From Sphingomonas folli (GTDB taxonomy: Bacteria; Pseudomonadota; Alphaproteobacteria; Sphingomonadales; Sphingomonadaceae), in contig NZ_JAHXZL010000003.1 in the NCBI RefSeq assembly GCF_019429525.1, positions 372,001 through 436,000 of the forward strand: 64,000 nt of DNA, given 5' to 3'. The first letter of the stretch is position 1; each line of letters opens with the position of its first letter. Below are positions 44,854 to 54,157 of the stretch, one piece after another. The notes under the pieces were generated by a model. The model saw only the letters and a list, made by a program, of their open reading frames with translations, made no database searches and had not been told where the DNA came from. A program made the position numbers and the translations under genes.

Positions 44854-45699
44854 TCATCTACCAGAACGCTGCCGGTCTCGATCAAACCCAGGATCCGTGA
44901 TCGGGCCCGCCACGTCCTGCAGGGCGGTTGAGAGCACGTCGACCAGCAACGTGGTCCAGCGAAGCTGGGCCAAGGCGTCCCCGAGCAGGTCCTGACGGAT
45001 TTCCAGCTCGGCATAGAGCCGCCGACTGGCGTAGGCGTGCCGTGGGACGGTATAGTCGACCGCGTCCATCCGGTATGGCGCATTGTCGCCGACCGTGAGA
45101 TCGGGCTCGCGTCGTAGCCTCGCGAGCAGCGCGAGCGCGAAGGACGGATCGCCTCCGTCGTGGAGGACGCCGATCTCCCAAGGTCGTGGCGTGCCATCAG
45201 CCAAGGCCGGGGTGAAGCTGTGAAGTGAGATCAGGATGGTCTCCTGCCCCGCCCCATCTCGCCGTGACAGCGTGTCCGCGATCGCGCGCTGATACGGTTC
45301 GTGCACGGCGGCGACGCGCGCGGCACGATCCTCCGGCGACAGCGCCACGTTCCCGGAGACGATCGTCGCGTCGCTGATCGCCGGCATCGCGTCCATCGCG
45401 CCGGGATCGCGGTTACAATCGACCACCAGCCGCGAGTACGTCTGCCGCACGAAGGTGGCGTCGCAAGCCTCGGCCAGCGCGACTCCCAGCCCGTCGACCC
45501 CGATATCCCAGGCGATATGACGGCGCAGGTCGCTCTCCCGCAAGCCTAGCGATTGCAACGAAGAAGGGATGACATTGCCCGCGTGATCGCCGATGAAGAG
45601 GTATGGCGCGCGACCCGCCGGGTTGACGATCTTGACCGCTGGCGGGTCGCGGTCCGTCAGTAACGGAGGCTCGACGCCGCGATGACCGTTCGATGCCAT
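44854..45699 (-). CDS. N-formylglutamate-amidohydrolase-family protein
   Basis: 281 residues. FIGDHAGNVIPSSL, HIAWDIGVDGLG, YSRLVVDCNR, LISLHSFTP, GDNAPYRM and the later EIRQDLL follow the FGase family (PF05013) in order. Canonical HutG hydrolyses N-formyl-L-glutamate in histidine breakdown, but no hut genes are here. This branch may act on another N-acylated amino acid. The putative ATG overlaps the divergent transglutaminase ATG by 7 bp; a downstream start is possible. Confidence 0.82.
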   Translation of the reverse strand: MASNGHRGVEPPLLTDRDPPAVKIVNPAGRAPYLFIGDHAGNVIPSSLQSLGLRESDLRRHIAWDIGVDGLGVALAEACDATFVRQTYSRLVVDCNRDPGAMDAMPAISDATIVSGNVALSPEDRAARVAAVHEPYQRAIADTLSRRDGAGQETILISLHSFTPALADGTPRPWEIGVLHDGGDPSFALALLARLRREPDLTVGDNAPYRMDAVDYTVPRHAYASRRLYAELEIRQDLLGDALAQLRWTTLLVDVLSTALQDVAGPITDPGFDRDRQRSGR

Positions 45700-46634
45700 T
45701 CCTGAACCTCTCGCACGTAACGACCTATACCTACAAGCAGCCGGTCTCGTTCGGCGAACATCGGATCATGGTTCGGCCGCGCGAGAGCTTCGACCAGCAC
45801 CTGTTGGAAGCCACGCTGACGATCGATCCGGAACCCAGCGATGTGCGCTGGCTGCAGGACGTGTTCGGCAACGCGGTTGCGATCGCGACCTTCGATCGAC
45901 GTGCAAGCCGGCTGGTCTTCGACAGCAAGGCACGGCTTCAGCACGAGCCTGGCGACGTTCAGCACGTCGACATCGAGGAATATGCCCGCAGCTATCCCTT
46001 CACCTATTCTTCCGAGGAGATGCCCGATCTTCTCCGCTCGATCGAGCGCCAGCACCTCGATCCGCAACGCGCGGTGGACACCTGGGTGAGGCGATTCCTG
46101 AACGCCGAAGGGTCGACCGACACGCTGGGCATGCTGACCGCGATGACCACCGCGATCCGGCGCGAGTTCACCTATGTCCCACGCGCGGAGAAGGGCACCC
46201 AGACACCGATCGAGACCCTGCGGCGTCGCAAGGGCACCTGCCGCGACTATGCTATCCTGATGATCGAGGCAGTTCGCGCGCTCGGCTTCGCCGCCCGCTT
46301 CGTGTCGGGCTACGTCTACAGCCCTGGCGGAGGACGCGACACGCGCGTGGGGGGCGGCAACACGCATGCCTGGGTGCGGGTCTACCTGCCCGGGTCCGGC
46401 TGGGTTGAGTTCGATCCGACCAACGGCATCATCGGGAGCGCCGGGCTCGTACGCGTCGCGATCGCGCGTGACATCTATCAGGCCGTGCCGATCTCCGGAA
46501 CCTACGACGGCTTCCCCGGCAGCTTCCTCGACATGGCGGTGACCGTTGATATCACCGTCGACCCGTCGCCATCCCCACCCGCCTCCCGAACGCCGGGCGC
46601 CCCCTCCGAGAACAGGAAGTCCGCCCGATGCTGA
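45693..46634 (+). CDS. transglutaminase-like cysteine protease family protein
   Basis: 313 residues. A bacterial N-terminal transglutaminase domain (SHVTTYTYKQPVSFGEHRIMVRP in short pieces) precedes the core with catalytic Cys in GTCRDYA, His in NTHAWVRV and Asp in FDPTNG. These proteins are peptide-amidase or protease-like rather than protein cross-linkers in most bacteria. The 3' end overlaps the second transglutaminase by 7 bp, so they are one operon. Confidence 0.88.
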   Translation: MPFLNLSHVTTYTYKQPVSFGEHRIMVRPRESFDQHLLEATLTIDPEPSDVRWLQDVFGNAVAIATFDRRASRLVFDSKARLQHEPGDVQHVDIEEYARSYPFTYSSEEMPDLLRSIERQHLDPQRAVDTWVRRFLNAEGSTDTLGMLTAMTTAIRREFTYVPRAEKGTQTPIETLRRRKGTCRDYAILMIEAVRALGFAARFVSGYVYSPGGGRDTRVGGGNTHAWVRVYLPGSGWVEFDPTNGIIGSAGLVRVAIARDIYQAVPISGTYDGFPGSFLDMAVTVDITVDPSPSPPASRTPGAPSENRKSARC

Positions 46635-47443
46635 TCCGTGCCGGCTACGACATCACATTTGCCGCCGACGCCGCCACCCCGATGATGGCGATGCTGAGCT
46701 TGCATCCGTCGCGGAACAAGGACCTGCGCACGCCACATCGCATTGCGACCACGCCGGATGTGCCGATGTACGATTATGTCGACGCGTTCGGCAATGTCTG
46801 CACCCGCGTCACCGTGCCCGCGGGGGGCCTGACGCTCAGCTGCGACTTCGTCGTCGAGGACGACGGTCGGCCGGACGTTTACACACCCGGCGCCATCCAG
46901 CACCCGATCGAGGACCTGCCGAACGACGTCCTGATCTTCCTGCTCGGCAGTCGCTACTGCGAGACCGACCGCTTGTCCGAGACGGCATGGTCGCTGTTCG
47001 GGCATGTCAAACCGGGCTGGGAGCGCGTCCAGGCCATCGTCGCCTTCACCCACGACCACGTCGAGTTTGGCTATCATCACGCGCGTCCCACCAAGACTGC
47101 CTGGGACGCGCACCAGGAGCAGCAAGGCGTGTGCCGCGACTTCGCGCATCTCGCCATCACGCTGTGCCGCTGCATGAACATTCCAGCACGCTATTGCACC
47201 GGTTATCTCGGTGACATCGGCGTCGCCCGATCGGACGCCGCGATGGACTTCTCTGCCTGGTTTGACGTCTATCTCGGCGGCGCCTGGCACACCTTCGACG
47301 CGCGCCACAACCAACCTCGCATCGGCCGCATCTTGATGGCACGCGGGCGTGACGCCACCGACACCGCGCTCACGACCGTCTTCGGAACGGCGGAACTTGG
47401 CCGCTTCGAGGTCCACACCGACGAGGTCGCCGAGCTTGGCTGA
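46628..47443 (+). CDS. transglutaminase-like protein with altered His motif
   Basis: 271 residues. The core Cys motif is QGVCRDFAHLA and the Asp motif TFDARHN. The segment where the first protein has THAW reads DFSAWFDVYL, so the canonical catalytic His appears to be Ser. This form recurs in the subfamily as I recall it, so it may use another residue or be a non-canonical enzyme. It partners the upstream canonical paralogue. Confidence 0.85.
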   Translation: MLIRAGYDITFAADAATPMMAMLSLHPSRNKDLRTPHRIATTPDVPMYDYVDAFGNVCTRVTVPAGGLTLSCDFVVEDDGRPDVYTPGAIQHPIEDLPNDVLIFLLGSRYCETDRLSETAWSLFGHVKPGWERVQAIVAFTHDHVEFGYHHARPTKTAWDAHQEQQGVCRDFAHLAITLCRCMNIPARYCTGYLGDIGVARSDAAMDFSAWFDVYLGGAWHTFDARHNQPRIGRILMARGRDATDTALTTVFGTAELGRFEVHTDEVAELG

Positions 47444-47783
47444 GGCCGGCGCGCGATCTGTCGTCACCTTTGCAGTCGCATTTCGGCTTCACCCGCGACG
47501 GCGCTGACCTACAAGCGGTCATTCGGGATCGCCATGCCACATCCTAAATCTGGGTATTTGTTCAGCTTACAATCCCACGCTCTCACTTGGTCGCGGGAAG
47601 GGCAGCACTTTGTTAGTGGAAGGATGTAGCGGCGCAATTGGTCATGGGCGATCCGGGCTGGGTTACGAACTCACACCTTCCCGCGTTGGGCGAGCGCGCG
47701 CGCGAACAGGCAGAATATTAAGGTATAGGTCAGCGCGTGAGAAGGATTCGAGCGGTTCGGGCGCTGGCCGCTTGAACAGCGCG
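47444..47783. other. 340-bp intergenic region
   Basis: Between convergent genes (transglutaminase and sulfatase). It holds a partial dispersed-repeat copy (47503-47545) and nothing else recognisable. Confidence 0.45.
47503..47545 (+). repeat. dispersed intergenic repeat, partial copy 6
   Basis: CTGACCTACAAGCGGTCATTCGGG matches the first block of the family; the later blocks are not evident. Confidence 0.45.
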
Positions 47784-49346
47784 TCACCCGCCTCCTTGAC
47801 GCGGCCGCGCCACCGACGGAAAGAAGGATGGCGGAAACGGCGCCTGCGGCGACCCCTTCGGATCGCGAAGGTCGCTGCGCTGACCCGCGTCGGCGCTCAG
47901 CGGGATCTGCATGCCCCGACTCTCCTCGAGCAGACGGAACAGCTTCGCGCTCATCCGCTCCGCGAGGTCTTCATGACCGGGTCGAGCTATCAAATTGTTG
48001 CTTTCATGCGGATCGGCAGCAAGGTCGTACAGTTCGTCGAGGTCCCAGATGCCGTGGAAGTGCATGTATTTGTACCGATCATCACGCAGCGCGTGGACGG
48101 TCGGGGTCTGCGGGAAATTCCGCTCCCAATAATATTCGTAGAGCAGCTCGCTGCGCCACGGCACCTCTCCACCGCGCGCGAGTGGCAGCATGTTCGATCC
48201 CGCCATCCCGGCCGGCGCGGCGAGGCCTGCGGCGGCGAGCATGGTCGGGGCGATATCGATGTTGGCGACCACCTGCTCGACCCGCGACCCCGCCGGAAAC
48301 AGCGACGGGCAGCGCATCAGCATCGGCACGCGCATCGATTCCTCATACGCCGCACGCTTGTCGATCAGCCCGTGCTCGCCGAACATGAAGCCGTTGTCGC
48401 CCATGTAGACGATAAGCGTGTCGTCGAGCTCGCCCCGCTTCTCCAGTAGCGCCATGATCTGCGCCAGCCCCTCGTCGACCGCGAGCAGCGTCTCCATGTA
48501 GCGCTTGTAGTAGTCCGCGATGTCAAGACGCCCATGATAGGCGTAGTCGACCCCGTGCCAGCTGTTGCGCTGGTTCTCGACCCACATCGGCCGCCCCGGC
48601 ACGCCGCGCTTCATGCTGTCGGGATAACGGAAGGTCTCCTTGTCGTACTTGCCGGCGTGGCGCGTGGCGGGAATGAATTCGGAATGCACCGCCTTGTGCG
48701 CGAGATGCATCATCCACGGCTTGTTCGGGTCTCGCTTGGCGAGCCAGGCGAGCGCATAGTCGGTCAGCTCGTCGGTTATATACCCCTTCTGCGGCACCTT
48801 CTTCCCGTCGACGTTGAGCCCGTCGGCGGACGGCAGATATGTCCCCTGTCCCTTGAAGCTGACCCAGTGGTCGAAGCCCGGCTGCGGCCCGTCGCCCTCG
48901 TCGCCCATGTGCCACTTGCCGATGAAGGCCGTGTCGTAGCCCGCGGCCTGGAGATAGCGCGGGTAGAAGATCAGGCCCGGCGGGATCGGGTGGTTGTTGT
49001 CCACCACCTTGTGCTGGTGCGCGTAGAGCCCGGTCAGGATCGACGCGCGGCTGGGCGAGCACAGGGCCGTCGTGACGAAGGCATTGCGGAAATGCGCGCC
49101 CTCCCGCGCCAGCCGATCGAGCGTCGGGGTCGCGCCGAACGACTGCGGCGCCATGAACCCCAGCGCGTCATAGCGATGATCGTCGGTCAGGACGAAAAGG
49201 ATGTTCTTGGGTTTCACCCGCGGCACCCGCTTCAAGCGCAGCAACCGAGGCGCCGCCGCCGCGACGCCGGGAGCCATCGTGTAGAGGCCGAACGCCCCGC
49301 CGCTCCCAGCGAGCAGGACGCCACGACGATCGAACTCGTCCGTCAT
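47784..49346 (-). CDS. sulfatase (type I, formylglycine-dependent), Tat-type leader
   Basis: 520 residues from ATG 49346, which shares a base with the receptor stop (TGATG). DRRGVLLAGSGGAFG is a twin-arginine-like leader. Metal-binding DD at about 55-56, the CSPSRAS formylglycine motif (Cys about 96), GKWHMGDEG and MGDNGFMFGEHG identify a sulfatase of the alkaline phosphatase superfamily. It would hydrolyse a sulfate ester in the periplasm after maturation of the Cys. It is the last gene of the sulfonate/sulfate operon. Confidence 0.9.
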   Translation of the reverse strand: MTDEFDRRGVLLAGSGGAFGLYTMAPGVAAAAPRLLRLKRVPRVKPKNILFVLTDDHRYDALGFMAPQSFGATPTLDRLAREGAHFRNAFVTTALCSPSRASILTGLYAHQHKVVDNNHPIPPGLIFYPRYLQAAGYDTAFIGKWHMGDEGDGPQPGFDHWVSFKGQGTYLPSADGLNVDGKKVPQKGYITDELTDYALAWLAKRDPNKPWMMHLAHKAVHSEFIPATRHAGKYDKETFRYPDSMKRGVPGRPMWVENQRNSWHGVDYAYHGRLDIADYYKRYMETLLAVDEGLAQIMALLEKRGELDDTLIVYMGDNGFMFGEHGLIDKRAAYEESMRVPMLMRCPSLFPAGSRVEQVVANIDIAPTMLAAAGLAAPAGMAGSNMLPLARGGEVPWRSELLYEYYWERNFPQTPTVHALRDDRYKYMHFHGIWDLDELYDLAADPHESNNLIARPGHEDLAERMSAKLFRLLEESRGMQIPLSADAGQRSDLRDPKGSPQAPFPPSFFPSVARPRQGGG

Positions 49347-51655
49347 CAGAAATCCTTCCGCAGCAGCAGCCCGGCATAGCGGCGATCGTCGCGCGGCACG
49401 AAGCGGACCGTCCCGGCGAAGGTACCGTTGGCGAGGAAACTGGAATAAGAAGTGTCGGTCAGGTTCTTGACGTACGCCCGCAATTGCCACCCCTGCCCCG
49501 GCTGGATCAGCGCGACGCTCGCGTTCCAGATTGCATAGGCGGGCTGGATCGTGCTCGGCGTCTGGCCGAGGTTGTACTGCACCTCGCTGCTGAAGGTCAG
49601 GTCACTCTGTATCTCAGCCGAGAGGCTGTCGGTCAGGCCGAAGCGGTAGGCGCCATTGCCGAACAATCGCACCTTCGGCGCGAAGGGCAGCGGCCGGCCG
49701 TCGATGTTGCAGCTCGTCGGCGCGCCGAACGGACAATTGAAGCGGCGCACCGTCGCGTCGGTATAGGCCGCCGACAGATCGACGGTGAACCCTGTGGTCG
49801 GCCGCAGCGTCACGTCCGCCTCGACGCCGCGCGAGCGAACCGACCCCGCGTTGATGAGCCGCGTTACCTGCGCGCCCCCGACGGTGTCGTTGAAGTTTGC
49901 CTGGTAGCCGTCGAATGTCGTCGTATAGACCGCCAGATTATAGCTGAAGGAGCGGTCCGCGGCGCTGCCCTTCAGCCCCGCTTCCCACGATTTGGACGTC
50001 TCGGGATCGAGCGGCACCTCGTCGAGCGGCGTGGTCGGGTCCAAGGACCGCATGTTGAAATAGACGTTGTACGCGGGCCCTTTATAGCCGCGGGAGTAGG
50101 TGGCATAGGTCTGCGCACGATCGCCCAGATCGAGCTGGAGCCCCAGGCGGTAGCTGTCGCCTCGCCGCGTGGTGTCGCCGCTGGTGTTGTGATAGGCGCG
50201 GATGCCCGGCCGATCGAGCGCCGCCAAGCCGCTGCTGGTGGGATCGTTGCTGGACGTGCGGACGTGGTAATAGCTCAATTCGTCCCAGGTCGAGCGATAG
50301 CCGGCGATTGCGCGAAACGCCTCGGTAAAGTTGAGGTTGGCCTCGCCGAACAGGGCATAATTGTCGTTGGTGACGCCGTAATTGGCGACTCCGGTCGTGG
50401 TCGTCGTTATCCCACCGGCCAGCGTCGACAGCTCGCGTTGATAGCGTTCGTCAGTCTTGGCGTGAAGGTAATAGGCGCCGAGGACATAGTCGATCAGCCC
50501 GCCCTTGGGCGAGGTCACCCTCAACTCCTGAGAGAATTGCTTGCTACGGACGCGTCCCTCGTCGAGGCCCTGCGGGAAGTCACTCGTCAGCACCGCGAGG
50601 CCGTCATAATCCTGCCGCTGATCGTTGCGCCACTCGCGATAGGCGGTGATCGAGGTGAGGTTGTAATCCCCCGCCGTCAGCGAACTCGTCAGCGACCCGC
50701 CGTAATTCTTGTCACGGACGTCGGTGTCGATGTTCGTCGCCGCGAGCCGGTTCTCGGGCGAAGCGGCAATCCCCTGCGCTGCCAGGGCGGCGGTGAGCGG
50801 GGCGGAGGTGCTGACCGCGTTGGTCGGATAAGCGATGCGCGAAACGGAGTAATAGACGCTGGGGCTCACCGTCTCCCTCGTATCAAGATAGTCGCCGATG
50901 ACGGTGAACTTCAGCTCGTCGGTCGGCGTGAAGATCAGCTTGCCCCGCGCACCGTAACGGCGTGACGCATTGACATCGTTGCCGGTGACGACGTTGCGCA
51001 CGTTGCCATTGTAGTCGCTGTAGAGGCCGCCGATCAGCGCCGTCAGCGTCCCCGGCACGATCGCGCCCGACACGCCCGCCTTGATGCGGTACTCCTCGTC
51101 GGTCGTCGCGCCCACCTCACCGAAAGCCCGGAATTCATTGCTCGGATCCCGCGTGACGATGTTGACCACGCCCGCCGAGGCGTTCTTGCCGAACAACGTT
51201 CCCTGAGGGCCGCGCAGCACCTCGATCCGCTCCACTTCGCCCAGATCCAGCGTCGACTGGCCCGGCCGTGTCAGCACCACGCCGTCGAGGACGGTCGACA
51301 CCGACGGTTCAACGCCCGGCGAGGTCGTGATCGTGCCAACACCGCGGATGAAGACGGTGCGGTCCTTGTTCGACGCACCGGCGCGGAATCCGACCGAGGG
51401 GATCGAGGCGCTGATCGTCTCGAGGTTGTTGAGCTGTCGCTCGGCCAACGACTGCCCGCTGACCGCGGTGATCGCGATCGGCACTTCCTGAAGGCTCTCG
51501 TTGCGGAAGCGCGCGGTGACCACCACGTCCCCGCTCTCAGGCGCATCCGGCGCCGCAGTCCGCTCGGCGGGAGCTGGCGCCTCCTGCGCCATAGCGGGAG
51601 GGCTGGTCAGGCAGGCGGCGCTCGCGAGCAAGGCGGCCAGGTGGCGGTTGGTCAT
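49346..51655 (-). CDS. TonB-dependent outer-membrane receptor of the sulfatase locus
   Basis: 769 residues, signal peptide to AMAQE. Plug with DVVVTARFRNESL, VFIRGVGT and IEVLRGPQGTLFGKNASAGVVN, the FpvA/CirA-like type common in sphingomonads; the barrel ends in terminal Phe (LRKDF). It is followed directly by the sulfatase and preceded by an ExuT-like MFS gene 83 bp upstream. Uptake of a sulfated or sulfonated sugar derivative is inferred. Confidence 0.92.
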   Translation of the reverse strand: MTNRHLAALLASAACLTSPPAMAQEAPAPAERTAAPDAPESGDVVVTARFRNESLQEVPIAITAVSGQSLAERQLNNLETISASIPSVGFRAGASNKDRTVFIRGVGTITTSPGVEPSVSTVLDGVVLTRPGQSTLDLGEVERIEVLRGPQGTLFGKNASAGVVNIVTRDPSNEFRAFGEVGATTDEEYRIKAGVSGAIVPGTLTALIGGLYSDYNGNVRNVVTGNDVNASRRYGARGKLIFTPTDELKFTVIGDYLDTRETVSPSVYYSVSRIAYPTNAVSTSAPLTAALAAQGIAASPENRLAATNIDTDVRDKNYGGSLTSSLTAGDYNLTSITAYREWRNDQRQDYDGLAVLTSDFPQGLDEGRVRSKQFSQELRVTSPKGGLIDYVLGAYYLHAKTDERYQRELSTLAGGITTTTTGVANYGVTNDNYALFGEANLNFTEAFRAIAGYRSTWDELSYYHVRTSSNDPTSSGLAALDRPGIRAYHNTSGDTTRRGDSYRLGLQLDLGDRAQTYATYSRGYKGPAYNVYFNMRSLDPTTPLDEVPLDPETSKSWEAGLKGSAADRSFSYNLAVYTTTFDGYQANFNDTVGGAQVTRLINAGSVRSRGVEADVTLRPTTGFTVDLSAAYTDATVRRFNCPFGAPTSCNIDGRPLPFAPKVRLFGNGAYRFGLTDSLSAEIQSDLTFSSEVQYNLGQTPSTIQPAYAIWNASVALIQPGQGWQLRAYVKNLTDTSYSSFLANGTFAGTVRFVPRDDRRYAGLLLRKDF

Positions 51656-51738
51656 GAATGATCCCCTCTATCCTCCTCGCCGAGCTATATTCTAGCTGCC
51701 CGGTCGGGAATAAAGATCGTTCTCGCCCCCCGACAATC

Positions 51739-52992
51739 TCACGTTTGCACCAGCCGGTCGAGCCGGGGGAGAAGCAGCTGGATCCATCCGAGCGCGGCGA
51801 GATAGGCGACGCTCGCGAACAGCAGCAGGGGCAAGTAGCCAAGCCCCGCCGTGAGCAGCAGCCCCGCGACCTTCGCGATGACGAGGCCGCCGACATTGCC
51901 GCTGAACGAGCCGAAGGCGGTCACGCGCCCCACCTTTTCCTGCGGCACGATATCGGCGATCAGCGCGAACACGGTGGTCGAAAACGCCTGATGCCCGGCC
52001 AGCGCCAGCGCCATCAGGCCGACCGCGAGTGCATAATCGTGCGACAGCAGCGCGAGCGGGATCGGCAGCACGCACAGACCCGCGACCAGCATCACGCCCT
52101 TGCGCGTACGGTCGACCGACCAGCCCATCGCCAGCAACCGCGTCGACGCGCCCCCGCCTACCAGCGACCCCACGGCCGCCCCGCCATAGGCGATCGCCAA
52201 CGGCACGCCGAGCGCGACGCCGGTCAACCCGAACTGGCGGTGGAAGAAATCGGGCAGCCAGAACAGGAGCAGCCACCAGGTCGCATCCGACAGCACCTTT
52301 GCCACCGCCACCGCCCAGGTCCGACGTTCCCCCAGGATCGGCCCGTAATCGGTGCGCCCCGCTGCCACCCGCGGGATCGCCTGCGCCTCCATATCGCTCG
52401 CGCGACCAAAGCTCAGCCCCCGCGTTGCCAGCAACCAGGCGAGTGCCCAGCCGAGCCCGATCGTCCCTGCGACGACGAAGGTCCCCCGCCACCCGAACGC
52501 CAGCGCCACCGTGGGGATCGCCAGCGGGGCTAGGATCGCGCCCAGGCTGCTCGCCGCGTTGCTGACCCCGAACCCGGTCGAGCGCCAGCGGTGCGGCAGC
52601 ACCACCGCGATCGTCTTCGCGCCGGTTGGGGTCCCCATCGACTCGGTCATGCCCAGCGTGACGCGGACCGCAACGAACTGCGCCATGCTGTGCGCCCAGC
52701 CATGCAACAACGCGGCGATGCTCCACGCCGCGACACCCACGGGGTTGGCCCATTTGACGCCGAGCCGGTCCGCGATCCACCCGCTGACGAGAAACCCGCC
52801 CGCGGCGCCCGCCTGAAACCAAGCCGCGAGCGTGCCGTAATCGTCGTCGCTCCAGCCGAGCTCCGCCGCGATCGTCGGCTTCAAGACGGCGATGATCTGC
52901 CGATCGACGAGGTTCAGCACCCCCGCGGTGATGACCAACGCGAACAGCAGGCCGCGTCGAACGTTGCCGAGATCGGCGAGAAGCTTGGTCAC
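51739..52992 (-). CDS. MFS transporter, hexuronate/sugar-acid (ExuT, ACS-family) like
   Basis: 417 residues, 12 helices. VLNLVDRQIIAVLKPTIAAELGWSDDDYG and the GMTESMGTPTGAKTIA segment match the anion:cation symporter family that carries hexuronates and other sugar acids. Inner-membrane import of an anionic sugar (uronate or sulfosugar) fits the neighbours. It lies between the sulfonate monooxygenase (106 bp upstream) and the receptor. Confidence 0.85.
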   Translation of the reverse strand: MTKLLADLGNVRRGLLFALVITAGVLNLVDRQIIAVLKPTIAAELGWSDDDYGTLAAWFQAGAAGGFLVSGWIADRLGVKWANPVGVAAWSIAALLHGWAHSMAQFVAVRVTLGMTESMGTPTGAKTIAVVLPHRWRSTGFGVSNAASSLGAILAPLAIPTVALAFGWRGTFVVAGTIGLGWALAWLLATRGLSFGRASDMEAQAIPRVAAGRTDYGPILGERRTWAVAVAKVLSDATWWLLLFWLPDFFHRQFGLTGVALGVPLAIAYGGAAVGSLVGGGASTRLLAMGWSVDRTRKGVMLVAGLCVLPIPLALLSHDYALAVGLMALALAGHQAFSTTVFALIADIVPQEKVGRVTAFGSFSGNVGGLVIAKVAGLLLTAGLGYLPLLLFASVAYLAALGWIQLLLPRLDRLVQT

Positions 52993-53098
52993 CCCGTCAC
53001 CCCGGGCCGGTCGCGGACTCCACCCTTTCGCTCACCCGCCCGCTTCCGCTCCGGCGGGACAGTGGATGCCGCGACGAGCCCGGCATGACGAAAGAGCC

Positions 53099-54157
53099 TC
53101 ACACCAACGGCCCATGATCCAACCGTGGCAGCACGTGGCGTGCGAACAGGTCCGCCTCCGCCGCGTGCGGATAGCCCGACAGGATGAAAGCCTCGATGCC
53201 CTCGGCGCGATAGGCCTTCAGCTTGGCGAGCACCTGGTCCGGGTTGCCTACGATCGCCGCGCCGCAGCCGGAGCGCGCGCGGCCGATCCCGGTCCAGAGA
53301 TTGTCCTCGACATACTCCCCACCCGCCGACTCGCGCAGCTCGGCTTGGCGCCGCACGCCCGCAGACTGGGCATCCAGCGACCGCGCCCGGATCGCCGCGC
53401 CCTCCGCGTCGTCCAGCTTCGACAGCAGCCGGTCCGCCGCGGCGCGTGCTTCCTCCTCGGTGTCGCGCACTACGACATGGACGCGATAACCGAAGCGCAG
53501 GGTGCGGCCGTACCGCTCGGCGCGTGCGCGCAGGTCCGCGACCGTCTCCCGCACCTTGTCCATCGTGTCCGGCCACATGAGGTAGACGTCGCATCCCTCC
53601 GCCGCCGCCTCGCGCGCCGCCTCGGAAAGGCCACCGAAATAGAGCATCGGGCAGCGCCCCGACATGGTCGTGATGCGCGGCGGGTCGACCTTTATCTGCC
53701 AGAACTCGCCGCGGTGATCGAGCGATTGGCCGTCGAGCAAGGTCCGCAGGATCCGCATCGCCTCGCGCGTGCGCCGATAGCGCGGCTCGCTCGCCAGCGT
53801 GTCGCCGGGCAGGTCGCTCGAGATGATGTTGACGGTGAGCCGGCCGCCGAGCATCCGGTCGATCGTCGCGATCTGACGCGCGAGTTGCGGCGGCCAGCTT
53901 TCGCCGATCCGTACCGCCATCAGCAGCCGCATACGCTTGAGCAGCGGCGCGATACCCGCGGCGAAGGCAGTGGTGTCGATGCCGAGCTGATAGCCGGACG
54001 GCAGCAGTATATTGTCGAACCCGCCGGACTCGGCCTGCAACGCGATGTCGCGACAATGCTCCCAGCTCGACCGCAGCGCCGCATCGGGTACGCCGAGAAA
54101 CTCGTAATCGTCGTCACACAGCGCCGAGAACCAGCTCACCTCACAGGGATTCGTCAT
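53099..54157 (-). CDS. LLM flavin-dependent sulfonate monooxygenase, SsuD/SmoC-like
   Basis: 352 residues from ATG 54157, overlapping the reductase stop as ATGA. The TIM-barrel luciferase-like fold matches alkanesulfonate monooxygenases along its length: NIISSDLPGDTL, MLYFGGLSEAA, DVYLMWPDT, FGYRVHVVVRDT, NLWTGIGRARSGCGAAIVG and FILSGYPHAAEADL. Trp195, Arg225, His227, Arg295 and Tyr329 correspond to the sulfonate-site residues I recall for SsuD. Expected reaction: FMNH2- and O2-dependent C-S cleavage giving sulfite and an aldehyde. A flavin reductase is not in the window. Confidence 0.85.
   Translation of the reverse strand: MTNPCEVSWFSALCDDDYEFLGVPDAALRSSWEHCRDIALQAESGGFDNILLPSGYQLGIDTTAFAAGIAPLLKRMRLLMAVRIGESWPPQLARQIATIDRMLGGRLTVNIISSDLPGDTLASEPRYRRTREAMRILRTLLDGQSLDHRGEFWQIKVDPPRITTMSGRCPMLYFGGLSEAAREAAAEGCDVYLMWPDTMDKVRETVADLRARAERYGRTLRFGYRVHVVVRDTEEEARAAADRLLSKLDDAEGAAIRARSLDAQSAGVRRQAELRESAGGEYVEDNLWTGIGRARSGCGAAIVGNPDQVLAKLKAYRAEGIEAFILSGYPHAAEADLFARHVLPRLDHGPLV

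Noticed and set aside
44854..45699. Assignment of the N-formylglutamate-amidohydrolase-like gene to histidine degradation (hutG)
   Set aside because: No other hut gene is present and the neighbours are transglutaminase-like, so only the family is claimed.
51688..51712. TATTC/GAATA inverted repeat upstream of the sulfatase-locus receptor
   Set aside because: Five-base arms only, and no second copy seen elsewhere in the locus.
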